A stretch of 64,000 nt of DNA from JAIVHA01 sp965367295 (GCA_965367295.1 CBDUHN010000009.1:1-64000), one strand, 5' to 3'. Positions 1 through 9,017 are shown, numbered from the stretch's first letter. Notes: a model not told the origin generated them from the sequence alone. Program-made: numbers and translations.

Positions 1-229
1 TCATGGCTCCATTCTCTCAGATGTTGGAGCCTCCTCAAAACCCGGGGCGGTTCAGGTCGTGACCTGCATGGTGACTGATGTAGCAATGCCAGGTGGGGAC
101 TTTCCATTGGGCACAAACGCGTAGAACCCGGCATAGACATTCATGCATGCGCGAGCTTGATTGTTCGCCTGAACAAGGCCCGGGGGCTGCTTTCTTCATT
201 TCCACTGGCGCCCGGCCGATCCATCCTGG

Positions 230-1174
230 TTACATAAATCCGCCCCGTTTTGTCAATGATTTGACGCAGCTCAGGTTGCACTGGCCAAGCGCCGTGTGAA
301 CCATTTCAATTGCCTTGGGGCGGGGGAAGGTGACCCGCCAGGAAAGCGCTATGGTACGGCTGGGTACCGGGCTGGAGAAACGCCGTATGGCCAGCAGCCG
401 CTGGGAATAGCGGTCGGCTCCGGCGGCGGTGCAGGGCAGTACTGTTACGCCGAGCCCGGATACCACCATATGGCGGATGGTTTCCAGCGAACTGCCCTCG
501 ATGGTGTGTTCCAGTTCACCTTCCCGACCGGGCCTGGGGACGCAGGCCGGACAGGCTTCCAGCACATGATCGCGGAAGCAATGTCCCGCGCCCAGCAACA
601 GCACCGTCTCGTTCTCCAGTTGCGAGGATTTGATCGTCTTGCGCTGCGTCAGGGGGTGTGCGGAAGGCATCAGTACCACAAACGGCTCCTTGTACAAGGG
701 CAGTGTCACGACGCCCTGTTCACTGAACGGCAAGGCGATGATGATCACGTCCAGTTCACCGCGTTTGAGTTTTTCCGTGAGTATCGAGGTGTAGTTTTCT
801 TCAACGATCAGCGGCATTTTCGGCGCCAGCTTGTGTAGCACCGGTATCAGTTCGGGAAACAGGTAGGGTCCAACGGTGTGAATGGCGCCGATTCTCAGCG
901 TGCCGACCAACTGGTCCTTGCCCTGCTGTGCGACCTGCTGCACACCGGCGGCTGCTTCCAGTGCACGCTGTGCCTGTTCGACAACCCGTTCGCCGATGGG
1001 GGTGACGGTGATGTCGCTCGCGCGCCGTTCGAACAGCTGAATCCCCAGCTCATCCTCGAGTTTCCTGATGGCGATGCTCAGGGTCGGCTGGCTGACAAAA
1101 CAGGCTTTCGCCGCCTTGCCGAAGTGGCGTTCACGTGCCACAGCTACTATGTAGCGTAACTCGGTCAGCGTCAT
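230..1174 (-). CDS. oxyR: OxyR, hydrogen-peroxide-sensing LysR-family regulator
   Basis: A 314-residue LysR-type regulator with an N-terminal winged helix-turn-helix (about residues 1-60) and a substrate-binding-fold sensor domain. The peroxide-sensing cysteines fall at residues 199 (motif GHCFRD) and 208, the same numbers as the redox disulfide pair of E. coli OxyR, so a thiol-disulfide switch is expected. Two further cysteines (211 and 243) lie nearby. It is transcribed divergently from katG, and the intergenic region carries an OxyR-type operator, which fits the usual control of a catalase-peroxidase by OxyR. The start is the ATG beginning MTLTELRY, the conserved N-terminus of the family. 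Family assignment is firm; control of katG is inferred from the operator and the layout. Confidence 0.95.
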   Translation of the reverse strand: MTLTELRYIVAVARERHFGKAAKACFVSQPTLSIAIRKLEDELGIQLFERRASDITVTPIGERVVEQAQRALEAAAGVQQVAQQGKDQLVGTLRIGAIHTVGPYLFPELIPVLHKLAPKMPLIVEENYTSILTEKLKRGELDVIIIALPFSEQGVVTLPLYKEPFVVLMPSAHPLTQRKTIKSSQLENETVLLLGAGHCFRDHVLEACPACVPRPGREGELEHTIEGSSLETIRHMVVSGLGVTVLPCTAAGADRYSQRLLAIRRFSSPVPSRTIALSWRVTFPRPKAIEMVHTALGQCNLSCVKSLTKRGGFM

Positions 1175-1300
1175 GGCGGGTACCGGAATGCGTCTATACT
1201 TGAAAGGGGGTTATTAGTATCCAGCTCATCCATGCGCGGGACATCTGCCTGCATCCACTGGCCCGTAGCAGAATGTCGCATTATCACCACCTTGCAGGCA

Positions 1301-1337
1301 ATAGTTTATTGCTATAGCAGCAATAGCAACAATTTAA
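1301..1337 (+). promoter_or_regulatory. OxyR-type tandem operator between oxyR and katG
   Basis: The sequence shows ATAG (1301-1304), 7 bases, CTAT (1312-1315), 7 bases, ATAG (1323-1326), 7 bases, then TTAA (1334-1337) where CTAT would be expected. This is the spacing of the OxyR consensus, four tetranucleotides one helical turn apart, with three of four exact. It lies about 134 bases upstream of the chosen katG start. I could not fix the -35 and -10 boxes of katG with confidence. Confidence 0.75.
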
Positions 1338-1470
1338 TGGATGGCGGCTGGCAACCTTACTAAGGTTTTACGCATAAAGTCCAGTAACGGGCATGCTGTC
1401 AGGAAATCTGCAAGGTACGTTTGCGGAAAACGCGATGTGCAATCGCTGTCAATAAAAAATGGAGATGGAT

Positions 1471-3711
1471 ATGAAAAGAGGAAAATCAGTTGCATTATTG
1501 GCGGCAGTTGCGGTCGCAACCGCCCCCGTGCTGTTCATGGCCCCGGTACGCGCCGACACAGGGATGGAAGGAACAACCAGTGATTTCTGGTGGCCGAAGC
1601 GACTGGATCTGAGTCCGCTGCGCGCGCATGCCGCCGAATCCAACCCGATGGGCGATGATTTTGATTATGCCAAGGCCTTCGCAAGCGTCGATATCAATGC
1701 GCTGAAAGCTGATATTGCGAAGGAGATGACAACGTCGCAGGCCTGGTGGCCGGCTGACTGGGGTACCTATGGCGGTCTGTTTATTCGCATGGCGTGGCAC
1801 AGTACCGGCACTTACCGTAGCCAGGACGGCCGTGGCGGCGCCGATGGTGGCCAGCAGCGCTTCGAACCACTAAACAGCTGGCCGGACAACGCCAGCCTCG
1901 ACAAGGCGCGTCGCCTGCTGTGGCCGGTGAAGAAAAAATATGGCCGCAGCGTATCTTGGGGTGATCTGATGGTGCTGGCCGGTAACGTTGCGTTGGAGAA
2001 GTCCGGCTTTAAGACCTACGGGTTCGCCGGTGGCCGCGTCGACGACTGGGAAGCCGACCATGTGTACTGGGGCGCCGAGAAGAAATGGCTGGCAGATGAC
2101 GCGCGTTACAGTGGCAAGCGCGATCTCGAAAATCCGCTGGCTGCGGTGCAGATGGGCCTGATCTACGTGAACCCGGAAGGTCCGACCGGGCACACAGGTG
2201 ATCCGATTGCCGCCGCGCACGACATCCGCGATACCTTTGGCCGCATGGGCATGAATGACGAAGAGACCGTCGCGCTGATCGCCGGTGGTCATACCCTGGG
2301 CAAAACTCACGGTGCCCACAATCCTGCTGACTGCCTCGGCCCCGACCCGGCCGCTGCCCCTATCGAACAACAGGGTCTGGGTTGGGCCAACAAGTGCGGC
2401 AAGGGCAATGCCGAAGACACCATCACCAGCGGTCTCGAGGGTGCCTGGACCCCGACGCCTACGCAATGGACTACCGTCTTTCTGCAGAACCTGCTGAACT
2501 TTGAATGGGTACAGACGAAGAGTCCGGCCGGTGCGGTCCAGTGGATTCCCAAGGACGAGTCCCTGCACCAGTTGGCTCCGGATGCCCACATCAAAGGCAA
2601 GCGCAACCCGGTGGTGATGCTGACCACCGACCTGTCGCTGCGTGAAGACCCCGCCTATCGCAAGATCTCCGAGAAGTTCGCCAATGACCCGAACGCGTTC
2701 AACGAAGCCTTTGCCCGTGCCTGGTTCAAGCTGACGCACCGCGATATGGGTCCGAGTGCACGTTACGTCGGTGCAGAGGCTCCGAGCGAGGTGCTGATCT
2801 GGCAGGATCCGGTGCCGGTGGCTGATTACAAGCTGATCGGTGACAGTGATGTGGCCAGCCTGAAGAAAGATGTGCTGGCTTCGGAGCTGTCCGTGTCCGA
2901 TCTGGTCCGTACCAGTTGGGCAGCGGCCGCTTCCTTCCGCGGCACCGACATGCGTGGTGGTGCCAATGGTGCCCGTCTACGCCTGGCTCCAGAAAAAGAC
3001 TGGGCGGTCAACAACCCGAAGACGGTGGCAAAGGTCCTGAAGGTTCTTGAGAAGATCCAGGCAGACTTCAACAAGGCGCATGCGGGCGGCCAGCAGGTAT
3101 CTCTGGCCGACATGATCGTACTGGGTGGTGCCGCGGCCATTGAGAAGGCCGCCAGCGATGCCGGGCAGAGTGTAACGGTACCGTTCAAGCCGGGTCGTAC
3201 GGATGCCACGCAAGCGCAGACCGATGTCGAGTCATTCGCCCTGCTGGAGCCGAAGGCAGATGGTTTCCGCAACTACTATGGCGAGGGTTCCAGGCTCTCA
3301 CCGACCGATGCGCTGGTCGATCGTGCCGATGTGTTGAACCTGACGGTACCGGAAATGACCGTGCTGGTGGGCGGTATGCGTGCCCTGGGTGCCAACACGG
3401 ATGGCTCCAGTAACGGTGTATTCACCGCTCATCCCGGTACGCTGAGCAATGACTACTTTGTCAACCTGCTCGACATGTCCACGGTCTGGGAGAAGTCAGC
3501 CAAGGGTGAGGGTCTGTATGTCGGTAAGGATCGTGCCAGTGGCAAGGTGAAGTGGATGGCAACGCCGGTCGACCTGGTGTTCGGTTCAAACTCGGAGCTG
3601 CGAGCCGTTGCTGAAGTCTATGCAGCCGATGATGCCCATGACAAGTTCGTCAATGACTTTGTCGCGGCATGGACCAAGGTGATGCAGAACGATCGTTTTG
3701 ATCTGAAATAA
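1471..3711 (+). CDS. katG: Catalase-peroxidase KatG with signal peptide
   Basis: Bifunctional haem catalase-peroxidase that removes hydrogen peroxide; 746 residues from the ATG at 1471. That ATG is preferred over 1459 because a GGAG sits 6 bases before it. Distal residues Arg, Trp, His (motif RMAWHS, about residues 106-110), the crosslink tyrosine in IYVNPEGP, and the proximal histidine in GGHTLGKTHG are all present, followed by the degenerate C-terminal half usual in the family. The N-terminus (KR then a hydrophobic stretch ending near VRADTG) is a Sec-type signal peptide with cleavage near residue 28, so the enzyme is probably periplasmic; most KatGs are cytoplasmic. Its neighbour oxyR and the operator suggest peroxide induction. 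Confidence 0.95.
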   Translation: MKRGKSVALLAAVAVATAPVLFMAPVRADTGMEGTTSDFWWPKRLDLSPLRAHAAESNPMGDDFDYAKAFASVDINALKADIAKEMTTSQAWWPADWGTYGGLFIRMAWHSTGTYRSQDGRGGADGGQQRFEPLNSWPDNASLDKARRLLWPVKKKYGRSVSWGDLMVLAGNVALEKSGFKTYGFAGGRVDDWEADHVYWGAEKKWLADDARYSGKRDLENPLAAVQMGLIYVNPEGPTGHTGDPIAAAHDIRDTFGRMGMNDEETVALIAGGHTLGKTHGAHNPADCLGPDPAAAPIEQQGLGWANKCGKGNAEDTITSGLEGAWTPTPTQWTTVFLQNLLNFEWVQTKSPAGAVQWIPKDESLHQLAPDAHIKGKRNPVVMLTTDLSLREDPAYRKISEKFANDPNAFNEAFARAWFKLTHRDMGPSARYVGAEAPSEVLIWQDPVPVADYKLIGDSDVASLKKDVLASELSVSDLVRTSWAAAASFRGTDMRGGANGARLRLAPEKDWAVNNPKTVAKVLKVLEKIQADFNKAHAGGQQVSLADMIVLGGAAAIEKAASDAGQSVTVPFKPGRTDATQAQTDVESFALLEPKADGFRNYYGEGSRLSPTDALVDRADVLNLTVPEMTVLVGGMRALGANTDGSSNGVFTAHPGTLSNDYFVNLLDMSTVWEKSAKGEGLYVGKDRASGKVKWMATPVDLVFGSNSELRAVAEVYAADDAHDKFVNDFVAAWTKVMQNDRFDLK

Positions 3712-3720
3712 GCCATCACC

Positions 3721-3754
3721 TGTTCCGGCGCTGCAACAGGGCAGTGCCGGAACA
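3721..3754 (+). other. Hairpin directly after katG
   Basis: TGTTCCGGC (3721-3729) pairs with GCCGGAACA (3746-3754), with an inner CTGC/GCAG pair extending the stem. No T-run follows, so it is more likely an mRNA 3'-end structure ahead of the real terminator than a terminator itself. Confidence 0.55.
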
Positions 3755-3762
3755 TATCCAAG

Positions 3763-3798
3763 CGGGGTCCGGGCCAGGTGTTCCGGACCCCGTTTTTT
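3763..3798 (+). terminator. Rho-independent terminator of katG
   Basis: A 10-bp perfect stem (CGGGGTCCGG at 3763-3772, complement at 3783-3792) with a 10-base loop is followed by six T (3793-3798). It lies between the convergent katG and rapA genes. Confidence 0.85.
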
Positions 3799-3913
3799 AT
3801 GTCGGGTGGCCCGCATACCATGCGTCTGTCCGGCGGTTCGTTGTATATCGCGCGATCTCGGTTGTGGATGAAAAAGGCGGATAATCCTTTACATGCTGTG
3901 TGCGAGGCCTGGC

Positions 3914-6754
3914 TCAGGTCGCTACCAGCACCCGCACCGCATCCAGCCGCATCTGTGCGGCATCCAGCGCGGCGATCAGGGCGGTCAGCTGTCGTTCAAA
4001 AAACGCGATCTCTTCATCCCGCACATTGGGGTTCACCTGCTGCAGTGCCTGCAGGCGATGGATTTCCCGCAGCAGGATCTGTTCTCCCTGTTGGCGGGCT
4101 TGCGCCTTCAACGCTGGTGTTGCCTCGTCGGCCTGCCGTTCCGCTGCTGCAAGCAGGTCGCGCAAGGCCTGCTGTTTGGCGCGCACCACCTTGGCGGCGG
4201 TTTCGGGATCGACCGGGGTATGGTGGGCCGTGATGAAATCGGCGCCCAGGTTGTCATGGCGGCGGCCGCGTTCGTCGATGACCACACGCACCGTAGTGGG
4301 GGGCAGGTAGCGGCTGGACTGTAAATCCGAGCGGGCTGCTGACTCCAGCAGGAACAGGCACTCCACCAGTAGAGTACCGGGTTGCACGCCCGGGTATTTC
4401 ACCGCCGTCAGCGCGCTGTTGCCCAGTTCCTGGGTCAGCACCAGGTCCATGGCATCGGTGACCATGGGATGGTCCCAGGTGAGGAACTGTACGTCTTCGT
4501 TGGCCAGCGCGGTGGCACGGGAAAAGGTGATGGTCATGCCATCCTCGGGCAGGCCGGGAAAGGCGCTGATCATCTGTTCGCCGGGCTTGAGGATCAGGCA
4601 GTCCTGGCTGTGCAGTTCGGTCTGCACACCAAAGGCATCGAACACACGATCCATCAGCTCGGCCAGATTGGAGGTGGCGTCCTCCTGTTCGGCGCGCAGG
4701 CGCAATTGCGCGGCGATCTGCGGCCGGCAGGACTGGTACTCCAGCAGCCGGTCACGGCCGCGGTGCAGGGCCTCGCTGAGTTGTTGCCGCCGTTGTTGCG
4801 TGGCCTCGATCAATGATGTGTCATCGTTGTCGGCCTGTTGCAGCATGCGGCGGAGTTCATCCCCCAGTTCCACGAATACCGAATGGCCTGCCGGGCAGGT
4901 CTGCTCAAAAGCGTCCAGGCCATGTTGATACCAGCGAAACAGCAATGCCTGCGCGCCCGCGTCCAGATAGGGTACGTGAATCTGGATGGTATCGGTCTGG
5001 CCGATGCGGTCGAGGCGGCCGATGCGCTGTTCCAGCAGGTCCGGATTGAGCGGCAAGTCGAACAGCACCAGGTGATGGGCGAACTGGAAGTTGCGGCCCT
5101 CGCTGCCAATCTCTGAGCAGACCAGTACCTGGGTGCCGTATTCATGGTCGGCGAAATAGGCACCCGCGCGGTCGCGTTCCAGCAGGCTCATGTGTTCATG
5201 GAATACCGCCGCATAGATGCCGGTACGGCTGCGCAGGGCGTCGGCGATTTCCAGGGCGCTGTCCGCGGTGGCGGTGATCACCAGGACCTTTTCCGGTTTG
5301 AGGGCGGTGAGTTGTTCGCACAGCCAGGGGATGCGTGGATCGAGTTGGGTCCAGTGGGGCTGTCCGCCACTATCCTGGTAGGCCCGTTCCGGCGTCAGGG
5401 TGTCGCCGGGGTAGACCTCCGGCATGGGCAGGGGATAGGCGTTGAGCTGACGTGCGGGGAACCCCTGGATGGCGGCGCGGGTATTGCGAAACAGGATGCG
5501 GCCGGTGCCGTGGCGGTCGAGCAGATGCGCCACCAGCCGATCGCGGGCCTCGGTGTGCTCGCGTGAGTCACGATCGTGGGTAAGCAGGGTGTCGAGCAGC
5601 CCCCGGTTGTCACCCTCGGTGAAGGTGGCACGCAATACCGCCAGGCTCGCCTCGCTCAGCGCCTGTTCGCCGAGCAGTTCCTCCACGGCCTGGGCGGTCG
5701 GTTCATAACCGGCCTCTTCAGTGACGAAACTGGTGAAATCCGCAAAACGGTCGGGATCGAGCAGGCGCAGGCGGGCAAAATGGCCCTCTTTTCCGAGCTG
5801 TTCCGGCGTGGCGGTGAGCAGCAGCACGCCGCGGGTGGCGGCGGTCAGGTTGGCGACCAGTTCATACTCCGGGCTGCTCTGTTGCGGTGACCATTGCAGG
5901 TGATGGGCCTCGTCGACCACCAGCAGATCCCAGTCACCGGCCAGGGCCTGTTCGGCCCGGTCCGGGTTGGCGGCCAGGAATTCCAGGTTGCACAGCACCA
6001 GCTGGGCGGTGTGAAACGGGTTCTGGTCCGGGTCATGTTCCTCGATGGCCTCGCAACGATCCTCATCGAAGATGCTGAAGAACAGGTTGAAACGGCGCAG
6101 CATTTCCACCAGCCACTGGTGGACCAGGCTTTCCGGTACCAGGATCAGCACCCGGCCGGCCCGCTCGGTGATCAACTGCTGGTGCAGGATCATGCCGGCC
6201 TCGATGGTCTTGCCCAGTCCCACCTCGTCGGCCAGCAACACCCGTGGCGCATAGCGGTTGGCGACCTCGTGGGCGATGTACAGCTGGTGGGGGATAGGGC
6301 TGGTACGTCCTCCGGTCAGGCCACGCAGGTCGGAATGGGCGAGGCGATGCAGGGCCTGCTGGGTCTGATAGCGCAGGTCGAACCAGCGGTCGGCATCGAT
6401 CTGGCCATTGAACAGGCGTTCGGTGGGACGGCTGAGCTGAATGAAATTGTTGAGCTGGCCTTCTGGCAGTTCCACCGGCTGGCCCTGTTCATTGCGGCCA
6501 TGGTAGGTCAGCAGGCTGGCTTCCTCGCGCACAGACTCGATCTGCAACCGCCAGCCCTCATGACTGGTCACGGTGTCGCCCGGCGAAAATTCCACCCGTG
6601 ACAGGGGGGCGGACTGCTTGGCGTAGGTCCGGGTTTCTCCGGTGGCCATGAACAGGATGGTCACGGTGCGGTGCTCGGTGGCCAGCACGGTGCCCAGACC
6701 CATCTGCAATTCGGCGCTGCTGATCCAGCGCTGACCAGGTACGAATTTCTGCAC
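3914..6754 (-). CDS. rapA: RNA polymerase-associated ATPase RapA (HepA)
   Basis: A Swi2/Snf2-family ATPase that recycles RNA polymerase after transcription. The 946 residues are close to the roughly 968 of E. coli RapA. The N-terminus beginning MQKFVPGQRW forms the RapA-specific tandem Tudor-like region (about residues 1-110). Helicase motifs follow: Walker A in ADEVGLGKT, DEAH in VVDEAHHL, and motif VI in EQRIGRLDRIGQ. The C-terminal RapA domain ends near residue 940. The gene stands alone, convergent with katG and divergent from a small ORF. Assignment is secure from full-length similarity in motif order and length. Confidence 0.95.
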   Translation of the reverse strand: MQKFVPGQRWISSAELQMGLGTVLATEHRTVTILFMATGETRTYAKQSAPLSRVEFSPGDTVTSHEGWRLQIESVREEASLLTYHGRNEQGQPVELPEGQLNNFIQLSRPTERLFNGQIDADRWFDLRYQTQQALHRLAHSDLRGLTGGRTSPIPHQLYIAHEVANRYAPRVLLADEVGLGKTIEAGMILHQQLITERAGRVLILVPESLVHQWLVEMLRRFNLFFSIFDEDRCEAIEEHDPDQNPFHTAQLVLCNLEFLAANPDRAEQALAGDWDLLVVDEAHHLQWSPQQSSPEYELVANLTAATRGVLLLTATPEQLGKEGHFARLRLLDPDRFADFTSFVTEEAGYEPTAQAVEELLGEQALSEASLAVLRATFTEGDNRGLLDTLLTHDRDSREHTEARDRLVAHLLDRHGTGRILFRNTRAAIQGFPARQLNAYPLPMPEVYPGDTLTPERAYQDSGGQPHWTQLDPRIPWLCEQLTALKPEKVLVITATADSALEIADALRSRTGIYAAVFHEHMSLLERDRAGAYFADHEYGTQVLVCSEIGSEGRNFQFAHHLVLFDLPLNPDLLEQRIGRLDRIGQTDTIQIHVPYLDAGAQALLFRWYQHGLDAFEQTCPAGHSVFVELGDELRRMLQQADNDDTSLIEATQQRRQQLSEALHRGRDRLLEYQSCRPQIAAQLRLRAEQEDATSNLAELMDRVFDAFGVQTELHSQDCLILKPGEQMISAFPGLPEDGMTITFSRATALANEDVQFLTWDHPMVTDAMDLVLTQELGNSALTAVKYPGVQPGTLLVECLFLLESAARSDLQSSRYLPPTTVRVVIDERGRRHDNLGADFITAHHTPVDPETAAKVVRAKQQALRDLLAAAERQADEATPALKAQARQQGEQILLREIHRLQALQQVNPNVRDEEIAFFERQLTALIAALDAAQMRLDAVRVLVAT

Positions 6755-6990
6755 CGTATTCTCTCGTGCGATTCAAAGGGGTTGCTATGGTAGAGGAAAT
6801 GACGGGAAATGCCATTGCATTACGACATGAAAGCGCGCATTCCGGCACCGCAACGGGTGCCGGCCGGGCATGGGCCGCGCTTTATTCCCCATTTCATTGC
6901 TGGCAAACTCGGGTTGCAACATCATGAAACGGTGTTGTGCCACCCGGTTTCCGGGAAGGCGGTTTCGTTTTCAGGCAGGGAGAGAGCGGT

Positions 6991-7107
6991 ATGCTGGGTT
7001 ACGAACGCCATTTGATGCTGGTATTGGGGGTCGCGCTGGTGTTGCTACTGGTTGCGATTGCTGCCGTACTGTTGGGTTACCCCATTCCTTTTCTTGGCAA
7101 TGTCTGA
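6991..7107 (+). CDS. Small single-pass membrane protein, 38 residues
   Basis: An ATG ORF of 38 codons reading MLGYERHLMLVLGV, then an uninterrupted hydrophobic stretch of about 20 residues ending in GYPIPFLGNV. An AGGGAGAG purine-rich site lies 6-7 bases upstream, which is better than chance. The product would be one transmembrane helix with a short charged N-terminus and no catalytic motif. It occupies the gap between divergent rapA and the next small ORF. I do not recognise a family. A chance ORF remains possible at this length, but the Shine-Dalgarno site and clean hydrophobic profile argue for a real small membrane protein. Confidence 0.45.
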   Translation: MLGYERHLMLVLGVALVLLLVAIAAVLLGYPIPFLGNV

Positions 7108-7156
7108 TGCATGGCGCAATGCCGTTGCAGCGCGCAGGAATGCGATCCCGCCCGCG

Positions 7157-7199
7157 CGTGATATAGATCACGAAACTGTACGCTTCACTCGATTATGCT
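7157..7199 (+). promoter_or_regulatory. CRP/FNR-type site with class II promoter geometry
   Basis: A palindrome of the form CGTGAT-N4-ATCACG (7157-7172) matches the CRP core GTGA-N6-TCAC exactly and the FNR/Anr core TGAT-N4-ATCA exactly. A -10-like TATGCT lies at 7194-7199. A transcript starting about 7 bases later would place the site centre (7164.5) near -41.5, the class II activator position. The next downstream ORF is the 46-residue protein at 7275. Which CRP-family protein binds cannot be told from sequence. Confidence 0.5.
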
Positions 7200-7274
7200 G
7201 TCCGTAGTTGCAGAAATCAGGGAAATGAAAGGGCGGGGCAGTGATATCAGGATGAAGGATAAGGAGATTGTCGA

Positions 7275-7415
7275 GTGAAAAACTGCAGGTTCCGTTCGTG
7301 CCGCTATATTGATGTTTGCGGCAATGTTTCGTTGGTTTGTATTGTTGCCCAGTATATTGCAATTGCAGGTGTGCTGGCGTGGGCCGCCTACCTGTTTTTC
7401 CATACTGCAGCATGA
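7275..7415 (+). CDS. Small membrane protein, 46 residues, GTG start
   Basis: A GTG ORF of 46 codons, with AAGGAG (7261-7266) 8 bases upstream. The N-terminus is short, basic and cysteine-containing (MKNCRFRSCR; further cysteines at about residues 15 and 22). A hydrophobic segment of about 27 residues follows, ending FFHTAA. The product would span the inner membrane once. It sits about 70 bases downstream of the predicted start of a CRP/FNR-type promoter, which supports expression in response to oxygen or carbon status. I do not recognise a family, and the length alone cannot exclude a chance ORF. Confidence 0.4.
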   Translation: MKNCRFRSCRYIDVCGNVSLVCIVAQYIAIAGVLAWAAYLFFHTAA

Positions 7416-7446
7416 ATTTCGGGTCAGGGTTCCCGTTGTGGTACGC

Positions 7447-8052
7447 CTATGTCGGGAGCAGTGCCTGCCGGCAGTGGCGGCATAGGTAGCGGGTACCTTG
7501 CTGTATGCGCAGGTGCCGGGTGGTAGACAGTTCATGGTGGACGCCACTGCAGCCGCAGCGGTAGGTATGGCGTTGCTGTTGCCGGACCGGTACCCCGCGG
7601 GTGTCATAGTGCGAGGTGGCCTTGGGCGTGGCGCCAAAACGCTGCATCAGGGTTTTCCACTCCCGGCCGTGGGGTTTGGCTCGTGGATGCAGCAGATGCA
7701 CGATGTAGTGGGCGACCTCGTGGGCAACGGTATCACTCTGGTGATGGGCAAGATCCACGGCGAACACCCAGGGGTTGTAGCGGATCTGGTAGTGGCGCTG
7801 CCCCCGGCGGCAGTGGTAACGGAATTGCCCGGCCGTGCGGCCGCCGAGATCGAAGTTCACCGGAATATACTCAAAACTTCTGCCGAACCATTGCGCGGCT
7901 GTGTCGATGCAGGCATGGGTGAGGATGCGGATCGCCTGTTGTTGCTGCTCATCGATCGGTTGCAGGCCTGCGCCTTCCTGCCTCTGCTCACCGGCTTCCC
8001 GGCTTGGCGTCGGGCCGGGAGGCCCGCCAGTCTGTCGGGGCAGGCGCTTCAT
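7447..8052 (-). CDS. SprT-like zinc metalloprotease
   Basis: A SprT-family protein of 201 residues. It has the gluzincin motif HEVAHY (two zinc-ligand histidines and the catalytic glutamate), a further histidine in HGREW about 18 residues later, and a C-terminal zinc ribbon with CGC and CRHC cysteine pairs. The SprT family includes bacterial SprT and the eukaryotic DNA-protein-crosslink protease Spartan; the bacterial substrate is not established. The ATG at 8052 overlaps the transaldolase stop by four bases (ATGA), implying translational coupling. A TTG two codons upstream is also possible. The first 35 residues are Pro/Arg/Gln-rich and probably disordered. Confidence 0.85.
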   Translation of the reverse strand: MKRLPRQTGGPPGPTPSREAGEQRQEGAGLQPIDEQQQQAIRILTHACIDTAAQWFGRSFEYIPVNFDLGGRTAGQFRYHCRRGQRHYQIRYNPWVFAVDLAHHQSDTVAHEVAHYIVHLLHPRAKPHGREWKTLMQRFGATPKATSHYDTRGVPVRQQQRHTYRCGCSGVHHELSTTRHLRIQQGTRYLCRHCRQALLPT

Positions 8053-9017
8053 GGGCAATCGTGGCAGGCCTGGTGCATGAATTCCAGCAGTTGCAGGCTG
8101 TCGGCATTGAAACGACGGATGCCCTCGGCCAGTTTCTCAGTGGCCATGGGATCTTCATTGAGTTCCCAGCGAAACTGGATTTCATCGTACTGCACCCGGT
8201 CGCGGCCCGTTGCCCGGGCGCTATCCGGGTCGAGCTTGCGTTCCAGCGTGCCTTGCTCCCTGCGCAATTCCTCCATCAGTTTTGGTGCGATGGTGAGCAG
8301 GTCACAACCGGCCAGTTCGAGAATTTCTTCCTTGTTGCGAAAGCTGGCACCCATCACCTGGGTGGCATAGCCATGGCGTTTGAAATAGCGGTAAATCTCG
8401 GTCACCGATTGCACGCCGGGGTCTTCCGGCGCTGCATAGCCCGTCACCCCTTCGGCTTTTTTGTACCAGTCAAGAATGCGACCCACGAAGGGTGAGATCA
8501 GCGTTACGCCGGCATCGGCGCAGGCGGCGGCCTGGGCGAAATGGAACAACAGGGTCAGGTTGCAATGAATGCCACGTTTTTCCAGTTCCGCGGCGGCCTG
8601 GATACCCTCCCAGGTGGAGGCCACCTTGATCAGGACACGCTCCGGACCCACGTCATTGTCCTGGTAGAGCTGGATCAGTTCTTCTGCATAGTGGATGGTG
8701 GCGTCACGATCAAAAGAGAGACGGGCATCGACCTCGGTGGAAACCCGGCCGGGGACGATCTTCAACAGTTCGGTACCGAAGTTGACGGCCAGTTTTTTCA
8801 GGGTGGCCGCAGTCTGCCGTTCCGGGTTGCCGCCACAGGACTTGCCGTATTCAATGGCCGATTGCACCAGGTGTTCATACTGGGGCTGTTGGGCGGCGCT
8901 CAACAACAGGGAGGGGTTGGTGGTGCAGTCGGTGGGGCGATATTCACGGATGGAGTCGATGTCGCCGGTATCCGCGACTACCACGGTCATTTCACGCAAC
9001 TGGTCAAGCTTGTTCAT
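8049..9017 (-). CDS. tal: Transaldolase (TalB type)
   Basis: Catalyses dihydroxyacetone transfer between sedoheptulose 7-phosphate and glyceraldehyde 3-phosphate in the non-oxidative pentose phosphate pathway. The ATG at 9017 (MNKLDQLREMTVVVADTGD) has AAGGA 8 bases upstream and gives 322 residues, close to the 316-317 of E. coli TalA/TalB; a longer upstream reading adds a low-complexity tail that I reject. The Schiff-base lysine lies at residue 131 in VLIKVASTWEG, and the substrate-binding TDCTTNPSL is at residues 29-37. It is the first gene of a two-gene unit with the SprT-like protease and is divergent from a membrane protein gene. Confidence 0.95.
   Translation of the reverse strand: MNKLDQLREMTVVVADTGDIDSIREYRPTDCTTNPSLLLSAAQQPQYEHLVQSAIEYGKSCGGNPERQTAATLKKLAVNFGTELLKIVPGRVSTEVDARLSFDRDATIHYAEELIQLYQDNDVGPERVLIKVASTWEGIQAAAELEKRGIHCNLTLLFHFAQAAACADAGVTLISPFVGRILDWYKKAEGVTGYAAPEDPGVQSVTEIYRYFKRHGYATQVMGASFRNKEEILELAGCDLLTIAPKLMEELRREQGTLERKLDPDSARATGRDRVQYDEIQFRWELNEDPMATEKLAEGIRRFNADSLQLLEFMHQACHDCP

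Noticed and set aside
1..31. GGCTCC/GGAGCC hairpin at the left edge and a possible leftward start codon at position 4
   Set aside because: Too close to the edge and too short to support a gene or terminator.
296..838. 180-codon plus-strand ORF opposite oxyR
   Set aside because: It is the reverse-strand shadow of a well-supported gene, with no motif. Similar long shadows opposite rapA, nuo-like genes and fusA2 were rejected for the same reason.
1870..2739. 289-codon minus-strand ORF opposite katG
   Set aside because: Shadow of katG with no recognisable domain; katG is unambiguous.
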